NCBI GenBank assembly: GCA_034696485.1
Contig: JAQIWT010000893.1
Location: 1-14,130, forward strand
Length of the DNA: 14,130 nucleotides
DNA from: Isohypsibius dastychi
Lineage: Eukaryota; Tardigrada; Eutardigrada; Parachela; Isohypsibiidae
Reading direction: 5' to 3'
In this document: positions 1-7,608 of the stretch, piece by piece
Layout of the letters: the number at the start of each line of letters is the position of its first letter
Numbering within the stretch: position 1 is the stretch's first letter
The notes under the pieces: model-generated
What the model saw: the letters and a program-made list of their open reading frames with translations, nothing else
The model's database searches: none
What the model was told of the DNA's origin: nothing
Made by a program: the position numbers and the translations under genes

Positions 1-156
1 TCAATATGGAATAAATTTGTTCAGTTAAATTTATTTCAATGAATATGGTTGAAAGATATCAACCTCTGTCCGAGCTGAAGCATTTTTGCGTACCGTGAGG
101 ATACATTTCTTTTTCGTTTGATTTCAGTTGCTGACTATACGTATCTGTTCTTGCAG

Positions 157-854
157 AGGTTTGAAGTATATGCGTTCTAGTGAGGAGGAGTTGTTGTATC
201 AGCTCATTCTTTATGTTTTCGGGAATTTCGGAGTCATTAACCTGTCAGAGCCACTATCTATCACCGTTGCTCAGATTCGCGCCCTGACTACTTTGCCCTT
301 CAGTTCACTCGAGTGAGTTGAGTCAGGTTCATTCATTCATTCAGCTCAGTTAACAATTTTTCTTGGTTTAACATAGAGACTGTGTTTTTTATATTTTCGG
401 GATGCCAGTTTGGTCAGTTTGCCCATGTTGCTGAGTGAATACATCCCTCCCCTCGCCGACCTGCCGTTCTGTCTTTCTGAAATCTGCAACCACGTTAGCT
501 TCGATACTGCAAAGGTCACTTTTCCTTCAACTCCCGGTTTGAAAAAATTTCCGGAATTAATTTGGTTTTGCAGGAGTGTTATGCTGAATTCGCTCGTATC
601 ACGGCAAAGTTCTACTCTTTCAAACGGGATCACTATGCTGAGCTGGAAATGAGGAATGATGATGAGTGGAGATGGAATGTGGAACTTATTCTGTTCCCGT
701 CTGGAAGACCATGCTTTTACCCCCGGAATCAGTGAAAGATAATGGGACGTTTCATCATCTGACTAGTTTACCACTTTTGTACAAAGTTCTCAAACGGTGT
801 TCAGTTTTGAAAGAAAGTGACCTTTTTAAGCTCCAATATTGTACAGGAAGTTGA
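157..854 (+). CDS. MLH1: MLH1-like DNA mismatch repair protein, C-terminal exons, reading frame broken
   Basis: MutL homologue MLH1 pairs through its C-terminal domain with PMS-type partners in nuclear mismatch repair. Exons: 157-312, 409 (or 418)-514 and 574-854; introns 313-408/417 (donor gtgagt) and 515-573. Visible blocks match the family's C-terminal domain in order: YQLILYVFGNFGVINLSEP, LPMLLSEYIPPLADLPF, AKECYAEFARITAKFYS, WRWNVELILF, then LLPPES, LTSLPLLYKVLKRC. Animal MLH1 (recalled from memory) has YVPPLEGLP, WKWTVEHIVY, ILPP and LPDLYKVFERC at these places. The third exon changes frame at about 691-700; one more base in the CCC at 696-698 would align it exactly. Two further oddities: the helical segment of about 35 residues expected between LSEP and LPMLL is absent, and the protein runs 17 residues past the cysteine that normally ends MLH1. 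Exons upstream of 157 are unsure: an open stretch 39-94 with donor gtgagg at 95 joins in phase but does not resemble MLH1. Most of the gene lies left of the window. Confidence 0.85.
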
Positions 855-887
855 GTCAGTTGTTTCTTCTTAAGCACCACGTGCTTT

Positions 888-1051
888 CGGAGTAAGGTCT
901 TTGGGAGTGCTATTTTCGGAGTGCCATTCTCGGAGTGACAGTGACGGAGTGAGGAAATGTTCGGAGTCCGAGGTTACGGAGTGCGTGTTTTTCGGAGTGC
1001 CATTTTGGGAGTGAAGGATTTTTCGGGGTTATGAAAAAAACCTTTCGGAGT
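888..1051. repeat. degenerate GGAGT minisatellite, 14-17 bp period
   Basis: The pentamer GGAGT, mostly as CGGAGTG, recurs with its hexamer starting near 888, 903, 917, 931, 945, 962, 977, 993, 1007 and 1046, and a variant CGGGGT lies near 1024. Spacing is 14 to 17 bases for most units. Units near 917 and 993 share the longer string TTTTCGGAGTGCCATT apart from small changes. The array starts about 33 bases after the MLH1 stop, so it would lie in the 3' untranslated region if the transcript extends to the AATAAA at 1127. Confidence 0.75.
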
Positions 1052-1126
1052 CATGGAAAAAGGGTTAAAAATTTGAACTTCTTATGAACCAAGATCAACG
1101 CTTGAAGCACGTGCAGCAAAAAAGTT

Positions 1127-1132
1127 AATAAA
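1127..1132 (+). promoter_or_regulatory. possible polyadenylation signal for the MLH1 transcript
   Basis: A canonical AATAAA lies 273 bases after the last MLH1-frame stop, beyond the minisatellite. It is the first exact AATAAA after that stop. No downstream GU-rich element is obvious, so the call rests on the hexamer and its position only. Confidence 0.3.
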
Positions 1133-1210
1133 GCCTCGACCTCGACCTGATTCTCGGACCCCTAAAGTTTTCAGGTTCAGCTAATTTCTTGATGCACAAA
1201 ACATACTTTT

Positions 1211-1282
1211 TTCCACGTATTAAGAACTTCCGGCAGAGGTCAGTTTAAACTGACCTCTGCCGGAAGTTCTTAATACGTGGAA
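1211..1282. repeat. perfect 72 bp palindrome (36 bp arms, no spacer)
   Basis: The left arm 1211-1246 begins TTCCACGTATTAAGAACTTC, and the right arm 1247-1282 is its exact reverse complement, meeting at the central TTTAAA. The symmetry stops at 1210/1283. It lies between the MLH1 3' end and the 3' end of the convergent cysteine-rich gene. It could form a cruciform in DNA or a strong hairpin in RNA. Possible origins are a fold-back element or an assembly fold-back. It does not resemble the inverted repeats of the transposon at 6541-6964. Confidence 0.95.
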
Positions 1283-1339
1283 TAATACGCATAAATTTAT
1301 GCTTGGGGTGTGGACAAAATGTATATAAACCCCTGAAAC

Positions 1340-2414
1340 TCAAAACCCCACGTGGACTCCCGCCCTGCAAGGGGGCTTTGCCCCCGAAAAGACGAGCTCC
1401 CGAAGCACGATCCGCGCTCTTCTTCGTTGGGTTGAACTTTTTTCAATGGGCACCTCCATTACTGATTCCCTCAACGCGACCGAAGGACTACAATAAAGCA
1501 CTTTAATCGGAACATATCTGCCCTGACAGTTTCCAGGAGCAATCGTGATGCCTACTGAGCCGGATATCGAGGTGATTGAAGGAGCAGCAGCAACGAAGTT
1601 TGTGGGAGCCACATTGGGGTCTAAACCAGGATATTCGTTAATTGTGGACCGCAGTCAGTGTTTGTATCGGCCAGCATTCCCACAATTGAACAATTCTTCG
1701 GGTACGGTATTTTGAGTGGGACTGGGAACGCATCTCTGCTAGTTTGTTGCCGACGGCAGTCGAGATCGCACCCAGCCCGTATATTTGACATGGCGGACTT
1801 GACCACTTTTCCGTAGCGTGGGCAACCCAAATAGTTCAGGTTGCAGTTCGTCTGCTGTATGTATCGTTTGAATTTTGAAATATCTTCGGGTCAATTCATT
1901 CTGTTTTGGATATTTGTGCATCTTACCTTACTTCTTATCTTTGGGATTCTAGTTCCATCTCCTTTTTGAAAGGAAGCTCAAACTCTGCTTCGTTGAATGT
2001 GTGAATGCTTGCAATGTGCTCCTTCTGTTCCCTGTCGCACCCCCTGCCTGTCAAACCAGCAATTTTTTTTTGCCTTCTTTTGCTACCCTCCATTGTACCT
2101 CTGTGTTCCACTTCCTCAGTTACTCAGCTCCAGTTCCCTGAAATTCTCAGTTGGCTGGTTGCTTTGAATTATGAAGACATCGTTCTATTTCGCCATATTT
2201 CTGCGCTGCCTTTTCTCTCCTGTGCTCATGAATTGCAAGTATTTCTTGATTACATCACTCCTTGTTCTAGATTGGAGTGATTGACCAAGCGCTGATGTCC
2301 ATCGAAAGAACTGGCCAGTACCCAGGATATTGTTGTGACTTCAACTACCGAAAGCCAACGAGCCATGACCAACTTGATTGCAGCTTTCTACTTCTACGCA
2401 GATAAATCGATCTT
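1340..2414 (-). CDS. cysteine-rich, probably secreted protein with a C-type-lectin-like start
   Basis: Three minus-strand exons join in phase. Exon 2414-2349 follows the acceptor cttctcag and ends at G|gtagtt. Exon 2047-1927 follows tttgacag and ends AAG|gtaaga. The last exon starts at 1854 after acatacag and is open to a stop at 1340-1342. The first two read FICVEVESCNQVGHGSLAFG and then CDREQKEHIASIHTFNEAEF. This resembles the first half of a C-type lectin domain (A...C......LASIH..E..F). Its usual second half with the WND motif is not seen. The last exon instead carries cysteine pairs such as NCNLNYLGC, AGCDLDC, NCSIVG, TDCG, GNCQGRY and VLYC, typical of disulphide-bonded secreted proteins. 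Frames must shift twice by one missing base: at the five-A run (minus strand) at 1963-1967, and at about 1645-1650. No signal peptide exon was found, and the 3' tail enters a GGGGGC/GCCCCC hairpin (1371-1385), so the end is unsure. The lectin link is an inference. Confidence 0.42.
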
Positions 2415-3145
2415 CTGAGAAGATTCCTCTTTTTGCAAACTTCCCTTTCTCTCAGCTTCCTTTCGTTTGTATTGACATCGTTGTCATGCAGTTTTCTCTC
2501 TCTTCACTTCTGTCATCTTCAGTACCATCAATACCTGAATGATCTTGAGTGTAACCTGTTGGCGAATTTTTTGATCTCGTCCTTACAGATTTAAGAAGAG
2601 ATTTTTCACTTGAAAGGGTTGTCTACTAGGACGTAGGAACCATTGATTGCAGAGAGTCTGTTCAAGATCAAGTGAACGCGTCTTGTTGCGGCTACGGTAG
2701 ATCCGATTTCAAGGAAGAGTATACCGTCTAAGATCAAGACTCAAGTACCTGGCATTCATATTTTCGTTCCTCAAGTTTCCACATTTCTTGTGAGTTGTTG
2801 TGTTGAAACCCAAGTCTCGTCATGCTCCAGCTTTAAAATCTACAACCTCGTATAGTTTTGGGACTGTGCCAAACGTTTTTTAAAACCAACATTGCCTTCT
2901 CGCACAATCCAACAATGAGCGGTGAGCCCAGCAATAAGTCCAACAATGAGCTCACCAAAAGGCAGAACATCTTCTGACCCCCCCCCCCCCCCACCCACCT
3001 ATACTCCCTCCTTCTCATCATATGCCGCCAAGCGTTTCACCCAGGAAAGTCAATCAAAATCTGACTCACTCGAAACCTAAACTCCTATGATGAATCTGAA
3101 GATTAGTCTCAACGTCAATCTCCAGCATCCAGTGTGATTCAGATA
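2415..3145. other. intergenic, pyrimidine-rich, with a 15-base C tract
   Basis: The + strand is rich in CTT/TTTC strings. A run of 15 C lies at 2978-2992, followed by ACCCACCTATACTCCC. No splice-consistent reading frame was found on either strand. Upstream exons or the promoter of the minus-strand cysteine-rich gene are expected in this stretch but were not recognised. Confidence 0.5.
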
Positions 3146-3146
3146 C

Positions 3147-3480
3147 ACCCAGTCCACGAGGTGCACATCGGTCCACCCAGTCCACATGCGTCCACAGAGT
3201 CGGATCACTGTGGATAATTGGAGCTGGGTGGAGCACTGTGGACTTGATGAACCGTGCGGACCAGGTGGACCGCTATGGACAACAGTGGACGGAGTTGACT
3301 ATGTCGATCTCGTGTACTCCATGGAAGTTCTGGGCAGTGTGGAGTCCACACTGTGGACTTCCTTGACCATTTGGACAGTGTGGGCAGCGTGGGGTGAGGA
3401 CTGTGTGAAATCAATGGACTGTGAGAACCCTGTGGACGACTTTGTGCTTTACGGACAAGCCATTCGAGAAACCAGGGTGG
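3147..3480. repeat. cluster of GTCCAC / GTGGAC motifs
   Basis: From about 3147 to 3195 the + strand has four GTCCAC copies (in AGTCCACGAG, GGTCCACCCA, AGTCCACATG, CGTCCACAGA). From about 3210 onward the complementary form dominates: at least five GTGGAC plus several TGGAC, CGGAC and GTGGAG. Units are irregularly spaced, so this is an interspersed motif cluster, not a clean tandem array. It produces a long open frame at 3186-3602 that is rich in W, V and D because of the repeated motif. I do not consider that frame a gene. Confidence 0.6.
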
Positions 3481-4514
3481 ATGCTGTACAAGCGAACATG
3501 CTTGCGAACATGCTCCTTTTGGGCCATAAAGCTGTTAACACCAGTTGTGGCCTGAAATCTACATGTACAGTCAGTTTCGATCTAGAAGAAAAGACGACAT
3601 GAAACCGAGAACAACATGGAACATGGAGATGGAGAGAATGCAAATACATTTCTAGAGCTGGTTCAATCAACAAAGGACCCCCCCCCTCTCCCTGGCATGA
3701 AAAATGAAAAATGGCCAAAACCGTCAAACATATTGTAGCAGTTCATTCTGGTGATACTCAAGCCGTATCTCTGAAGTTTTCGGATTTATTTCAAATTGCA
3801 TGCATCCGCATACTTTGTCGGACAACATCAGCCCACATACTTTGATTGCTGCTTGCTTTCACGACGCTGGAATTTTCTCTTGTTCCGTATTACTCGAAAA
3901 CACTTGTGCGAATGGGTTCAAATAACACGACTCAATCAATGGACTTTTTTTTCGAAGGTTTGATTTAGATGACTGACCTTCTAAGCTTACCTGACTTGAA
4001 ATCAGAATACCAACTCTTGAAACTTTCGGGAACTGCCTGCCTAGCTTGGCTCGATCTTGTGATGATGTGACGATGACTCTTTGCCAGAGGAATCTATGCG
4101 TGTGCCCACGAGCGGACCATTGCGAGGCATTCGAAGGTGTATGGTACAGAGATTGAGGGGGTGGAGATTTGAAGTACATGAATATTCAGACCTTGCAAAA
4201 AAGAGTTCACAGAGATGCCATGGACCATAATGATCCGTGCACATTCAGGCTTTCTAGTTCGATTGGATGGTCTAGGCTCCAGAGCCCGATGTTTGACCTT
4301 CTTGACTGAACTAACGGAACTAACGTAAACTCAGGTTCCAAAACAGTTCACTTGGGCGAAACAATCACATTAATTTCACTTTGTCCGATCCTGTGGTTCA
4401 CTGTCGAAATAAACAATTTTCTTCATTTGTTGGTGCACCTGCTCACAGTCCGGATCTGACAGCTGTTCAAAGCGACTCGTTCGTATCCGTTCAGACTGTT
4501 CAGTTGTCCGTTCG
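3481..4514. other. stretch without a supported gene
   Basis: It contains a nine-base C run at 3678-3686. Open frames on both strands (for example minus 3859-4179) lack family resemblance and splice-consistent neighbours. I see nothing that can be annotated with confidence. Confidence 0.5.
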
Positions 4515-4640
4515 GACGACCGGACACTTTAGTCGGTTGATTCATCCGTCCGATTCGTCTGATTTCCTGATACTATGTCGACTGACACTTCCCCCGGAAA
4601 CTTTTAGATTTCGTCGGCAGGTGGGTAGGAACACAATGTC
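4515..4640 (+). repeat. dispersed repeat, copy A
   Basis: The core CCGGACACTTT at 4520-4530 is followed by CCGTCCGATT, CTGATTTCCTGATAC, GGAAACTTT, TTTCGTCGGC and AGGTGGGTAGG. The same ordered blocks recur at 11245-11400 (same strand). Part of them recurs at 5160-5275 (opposite strand) and 6444-6500. No coding frame is conserved among copies, which points to a non-coding interspersed element. Confidence 0.6.
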
Positions 4641-5159
4641 ACCACGTTTTATACAACATTCTTCGGTCCGTTTGCAAATCAGTCTATGAGAGAAGTTCTG
4701 GCAAAGTGAGGTCAGTTATTTGAAAACCCGGGTCGCAGGAAGGCAGTAGTAGCCTGCGAAAATGTATCCCCGCATCCCGAATTTACAGGAAAACTGTGTT
4801 TCCGAAGCTGTAGCAAAGTTCCCTTGGTTATTACTTTCTCTCATTCTTTTTCAAATGGGTACGCAAATACTACCATACTAGGCCAGGCGGTAAGACATGT
4901 AAGCCCGGCCATGTAGGCCTGGTATCGAACGTTTAAATTTTTGTTTCTTTTCAAACGCGCATCAGATCAAATCTGAGCACGGTCACGTCCTACGTAAATC
5001 CTGAGATTCAGCTCCTGTTGCTTTTCTGATCGTGAACAGAAAAGAGAACTAGAAGAAATAGAATTTTCGGTGTAATTAATGCATGAGAGTAATGATGAAG
5101 ATGACAAAAAAAGAGAAATGTCGAACAAAGATGACGATAGGGCCAACTGCTAAACCGCC
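4641..5159. other. stretch without a supported gene
   Basis: An imperfect inverted repeat lies near 4870-4930, with TACTAGGCCAGG facing GGCCTGGTATCG. The rest is AT-rich sequence with A-rich purine strings around 5035-5130. No exon is supported. Confidence 0.5.
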
Positions 5160-5275
5160 GATGAAAACTAAAAACTATCCGATGGAAGCGTTCAGTGCAT
5201 GAACTGGTCGACGAAAAGCGTATCGGGAAATCGGACATACGGGACGGCTTTATCACATTACGAAAGTGTCCAGTT
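5160..5275 (-). repeat. dispersed repeat, copy B (inverted)
   Basis: On the minus strand it reads GGACACTTTCGT, then GTGATAAAGCCGTCCCG, TGTCCGATTTCCCGATAC, GTCGAC and CGGATAGTTTTTAG. This matches copy A (GGACACTTT, CCGTCCGATT, GATTTCCTGATAC, GTCGAC) in order. It also matches copy D in its first 35 bases (GGACACTTTCGT, GTGATA.AGCCG.CC). It lies just upstream of the small gene at 5413, which may therefore have repeat-derived sequence in its 5' region or first intron. Confidence 0.6.
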
Positions 5276-5412
5276 CTCCATATCGGGCACCGCAGACGCT
5301 TTGGTCGGCTACACTCTTTAAAATCCTCGACACCGAATGTCAGAAGTAAATAAAACGTGTTTGCAGCAAGGATGTCCATGTCCCCTCGTTTTTGACTGGT
5401 GTGTTTTCACAG

Positions 5413-5902
5413 ATGTCCCATTATCCGGCTAATGATTCCAAAGTGAAAGCGTTCTTGGACAGGATTCCGGACGACAAAAATTCCCTAGCCGTCATAATTT
5501 ACGACGTAGTCGACGTATGTAATCTAATGAATTCGTGGGCCATAATGTTCAAGCTTCATTTCCAGGACGAAGTTAAGCGGTTCGTTCAGGACAATGGAGT
5601 TCACAGGATAGCACACGGCCATCATTCTTACCATTCTGAGGAACTGATGGAACCAACAAAGATTGGTGGCGTGAGCAAGAAACGGAATGGATTGTCAAAA
5701 ATGTAAGTCCACTGGTGAACATGGACATGTCAGCATGATTCAGTTCAGCTCAGTAGTTTTTCCCGTCCAATACAACGTGATAGACAGTTTCCTACGGCCG
5801 TTATTCAGCAAATGTTCATGCCGTGTTTTCTTGAACAAGCCTAAACTCTGCGATCATCCAGTGTATCGTCAGGTTCCATTCCTACCAACTGAATCAAACT
5901 AA
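5413..5902 (+). CDS. small three-exon gene, function unknown
   Basis: Exons 5413-5514, 5566-5702 and 5809-5902 join in phase. The introns are 5515-5565 (gtatgt...tttccag, 51 bases) and 5703-5808 (gtaagt...ttattcag). The product from ATG 5413 is about 110 residues. It begins MSHYPANDSKVKAFLD, has a hydrophobic strand SLAVIIYDVVD, then DEVKRFVQDNGVHRIAHGHH followed by SYHSEE, and ends in a lysine and cysteine-rich tail (KCSCRVFLNKPKLCDHPVY...TESN). The HRIAHGHHSYH cluster could bind metal. The phrase F..dNGv..I.hGHhs recalls calcineurin-like phosphoesterase strands, but the other signature motifs are absent, so I give no function. The ATG follows a strong acceptor (tgtgttttcacag), so it may lie inside an internal exon with coding exons further left. 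Codon use and splice phases support a real gene. Confidence 0.55.
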
Positions 5903-6443
5903 CGCACTTGTTTTGATCACATAACCAGAATACGCCATATTTGGCCAAAGTTAGTTGGCTTGGTTGGTTTCAGCTTAGTTGGCCACAGTCAGGGCAGCCA
6001 GCTATGAGTTCAAAAATAGAAACATGTGGTCACATGGCAGTGGGGTCAGATTTTTTCTTCTGCGGTGACCAATCGAAACTATTCGAAAATTTCGTCAAGG
6101 CACCCTGCAGGTACATCCTTTCGATATGTCAGTTGTCAGAAATACCTTCTTCCGCCGCACACATTCGGGAAATTCGGCCAAACGCCGATTGCTTGCCAAG
6201 GGGTCTTTTGTTTTGTGTTTTTTGAGGAATAAATCCAAGCAAGTGAGCCAAATGAGGTCTTGTCCTACAAATCCCGCCTGAATTCATTAGTCTGGGGCGA
6301 TAGACTTCTGAGAAAATTTTCAACCAAGCCATGCGTGAGAAACCAGTGTGAGGGAACGTGAAAATCGACAGGGCTGAAATTTTTTGACCTATGCACGCTT
6401 GAAGCCGATAGAATCGTACCCTTTGTTCCCTGTCTCGCTGATG
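5903..6443. other. stretch without a supported gene
   Basis: Near 5940-6000 TTGGCCA and AGTTGGC strings recur in a short irregular cluster. Two overlapping minus-strand open frames (6129-6452 and 6265-6564) show no family resemblance, and the second runs into the transposon terminal repeat. I regard the stretch as non-coding. Confidence 0.45.
6228..6233 (+). promoter_or_regulatory. possible polyadenylation signal of the small gene
   Basis: An exact AATAAA lies 326 bases after the TAA at 5900-5902, with a T-rich tract just upstream. This is weak support on its own. Confidence 0.22.
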
Positions 6444-6500
6444 AGAGGACACTTTCGTCGGGTGATATAGCCGACCAAATTGTTCTATGGCTCGAAAGTG
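6444..6500 (+). repeat. dispersed repeat, short copy D
   Basis: AGGACACTTTCGTCGGGTGATATAGCCGACC matches the start of copy B (GGACACTTTCGT..TGTGATAAAGCCGTCC). It loses clear similarity after about 40 bases. It ends about 40 bases before the transposon at 6541, so that insertion may have landed beside or inside an older copy. Confidence 0.45.
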
Positions 6501-6540
6501 ATGGTCTTGGCCAAATCACAATCTTACCGCGATCGATGAT

Positions 6541-6964
6541 TGTAGAAGTCTTTCGCCTGTCCAAAAATGTTTAAACGATCGCCTAACGCACTTTTAGGCG
6601 ATTGCACAAGGTACTTTGGGCGGTGATCAAAAGTTGTTTTTCGACGACGTGTAAATAACGATTAACATGATTTCAACTTGACATAACTGAAAGTCTGGCG
6701 TAAAATATGATACTGAGATTTCTTGTGAGAATTTGAAGAGGCGTGACCGTTCAGGATATTTTTGAACGCTCTCCCATACTTGACTCACACTGCTTTCACA
6801 CTCCCATAGATTCTGACTCTTTGATTTTATGAGTTGAACCAGGTTTATCGTGATTGAGCACATCTACAAACAATTTTTGACTAACGCCCAAAGTACCTTG
6901 TGCGATCACGTAAAAGCGTTAGGCGATCGCCCAAACTTTTTTGGGCAGGCGAAAGACTTCTATA
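6541..6964. mobile_element. non-autonomous DNA transposon (MITE) with ~95 bp terminal inverted repeats
   Basis: The left end 6541-6637 begins TGTAGAAGTCTTTCGCCTG. The reverse complement of the right end 6870-6964 begins TATAGAAGTCTTTCGCCTG. The two ends stay alignable throughout, sharing GCGATCGCCTAACGC-like, CACAAGGTACTTTGGGCG and GTCAAAA-like blocks at roughly 85 percent identity. Flanks are TCGATGAT at 6533-6540 and TTGATGAT at 6965-6972, an 8 bp target duplication with one mismatch, as made by hAT-type transposases. Each terminal repeat also holds a shorter inverted pair around CGCCTAA...TTAGGCG. The interior (6638-6869) is AT-rich and encodes no transposase, so movement would need a transposase supplied from elsewhere. 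The superfamily is an inference from the duplication length. Confidence 0.85.
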
Positions 6965-6972
6965 TTGATGAT

Positions 6973-7608
6973 AGAATCGACTAGTCACGAGCTGTAGTGT
7001 GACCTTCAGGATGGCCAGTCCATTTCCTTTTCTGGTAGTATTTTTCAGAATTGCACATGCACAGTAAATGCTCTAGCGGTTAACGTTGCCAACTCTAACA
7101 GCTATATGCAGTAAACAGGTCTTGACCACCCGTTTTGAGAAACAGAACTAAACACTGAGGGATTCTGTAAAGATTTGTTTATCGTCAGCATTCCATAGAC
7201 CATAACGAAAACAAATCCGAAAGTGATTTTCGAAAAAGCGTCTTTAAGGATGAATGGACCAGTTGCAAGGAAATTTTTTTGTTCCAAACTTGACAGTTTT
7301 GTTTCAAACTATCCCGAAAAAGATAAGTCACCAGGAGATCAAAACGTATAATGTGCCATTGGCGCATTTATTAACCGAACTCACGAACACGAATAGAAAT
7401 CGGGCAGACTCCTAAAGATGATAGCTGACCACTTTTGTAGCTTCGGCCCAGTAAGAAATTCGTAAAGTGATCGAAGAGCACGAATTACGGAGAGCTGTGT
7501 TGTTTACCTGACAATTGAATTGACCATCCTGATACTGTAAAGAGCAACATCAACTCACCACTACATGGAACTAGAAAACCATTAAGATCTTGTTCTTCGG
7601 TGTTTGAC
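6973..7608. other. stretch without a supported gene, upstream of the adaptin-like gene
   Basis: No exon with matching splice phases was found. A short plus-strand frame around 7203-7287 reads plausibly but ends at a TGA without a good donor. The promoter or first exons of the gene at 7609 may lie here. Confidence 0.4.

Larger units (their letters stand above)
855..1339. other. intergenic region between convergent genes
   Basis: No coding exon is supported here. Apart from the minisatellite and palindrome listed separately, it contains a short CTCGAC duplication near 1136-1147 and a TATA-like string TGTATATAAACCCC at 1319-1332. The last resembles a string near 9470-9484 (see findings). Confidence 0.6.

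Noticed and set aside
1548-1715. Plus-strand open frame starting MPTEPDIEVIEGAAATKF
   Set aside because: It is open on the strand opposite the cysteine-rich gene, whose exon phases and cysteine pattern are better supported. No upstream donor can join to it.
2005-2280. Plus-strand leucine and serine-rich open frame
   Set aside because: It is a by-product of pyrimidine-rich DNA and overlaps an inferred minus-strand intron and exon. There are no conserved motifs.
2272-2402. Plus-strand frame after a ttctag acceptor-like site, reading IDQALMSIERTGQYPGY
   Set aside because: It looked coding, but it overlaps the minus-strand exon 2414-2349, which has both splice sites in matching phase. No partner exon was found on the plus strand.
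3186-3602. Plus-strand 138-residue open frame rich in W, V and D
   Set aside because: Its composition is explained by repeated GTGGAC/TGGAC motifs in one frame. It has no family resemblance and no splice context.
4381-4689. Plus-strand open frame rich in serine
   Set aside because: It coincides with dispersed repeat copy A, and the frame is not conserved in the other copies.
4877-4929. tRNA-like or SINE-head signal (TAGGCCAGGCGG and GGTATCGAACG resembling polymerase III boxes A and B)
   Set aside because: Neither box fits the consensus well, and the stretch does not fold as a cloverleaf by eye.
5008-5379. Minus-strand 123-residue open frame
   Set aside because: It covers repeat copy B and low-complexity purine-rich DNA, with no family resemblance.
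6129-6564. Two overlapping minus-strand open frames
   Set aside because: There are no motifs, and the second runs into the MITE terminal repeat.
6627-6863. Minus-strand open frame inside the MITE
   Set aside because: At 78 residues it shows no transposase motif, and the element is too short for an autonomous transposon.
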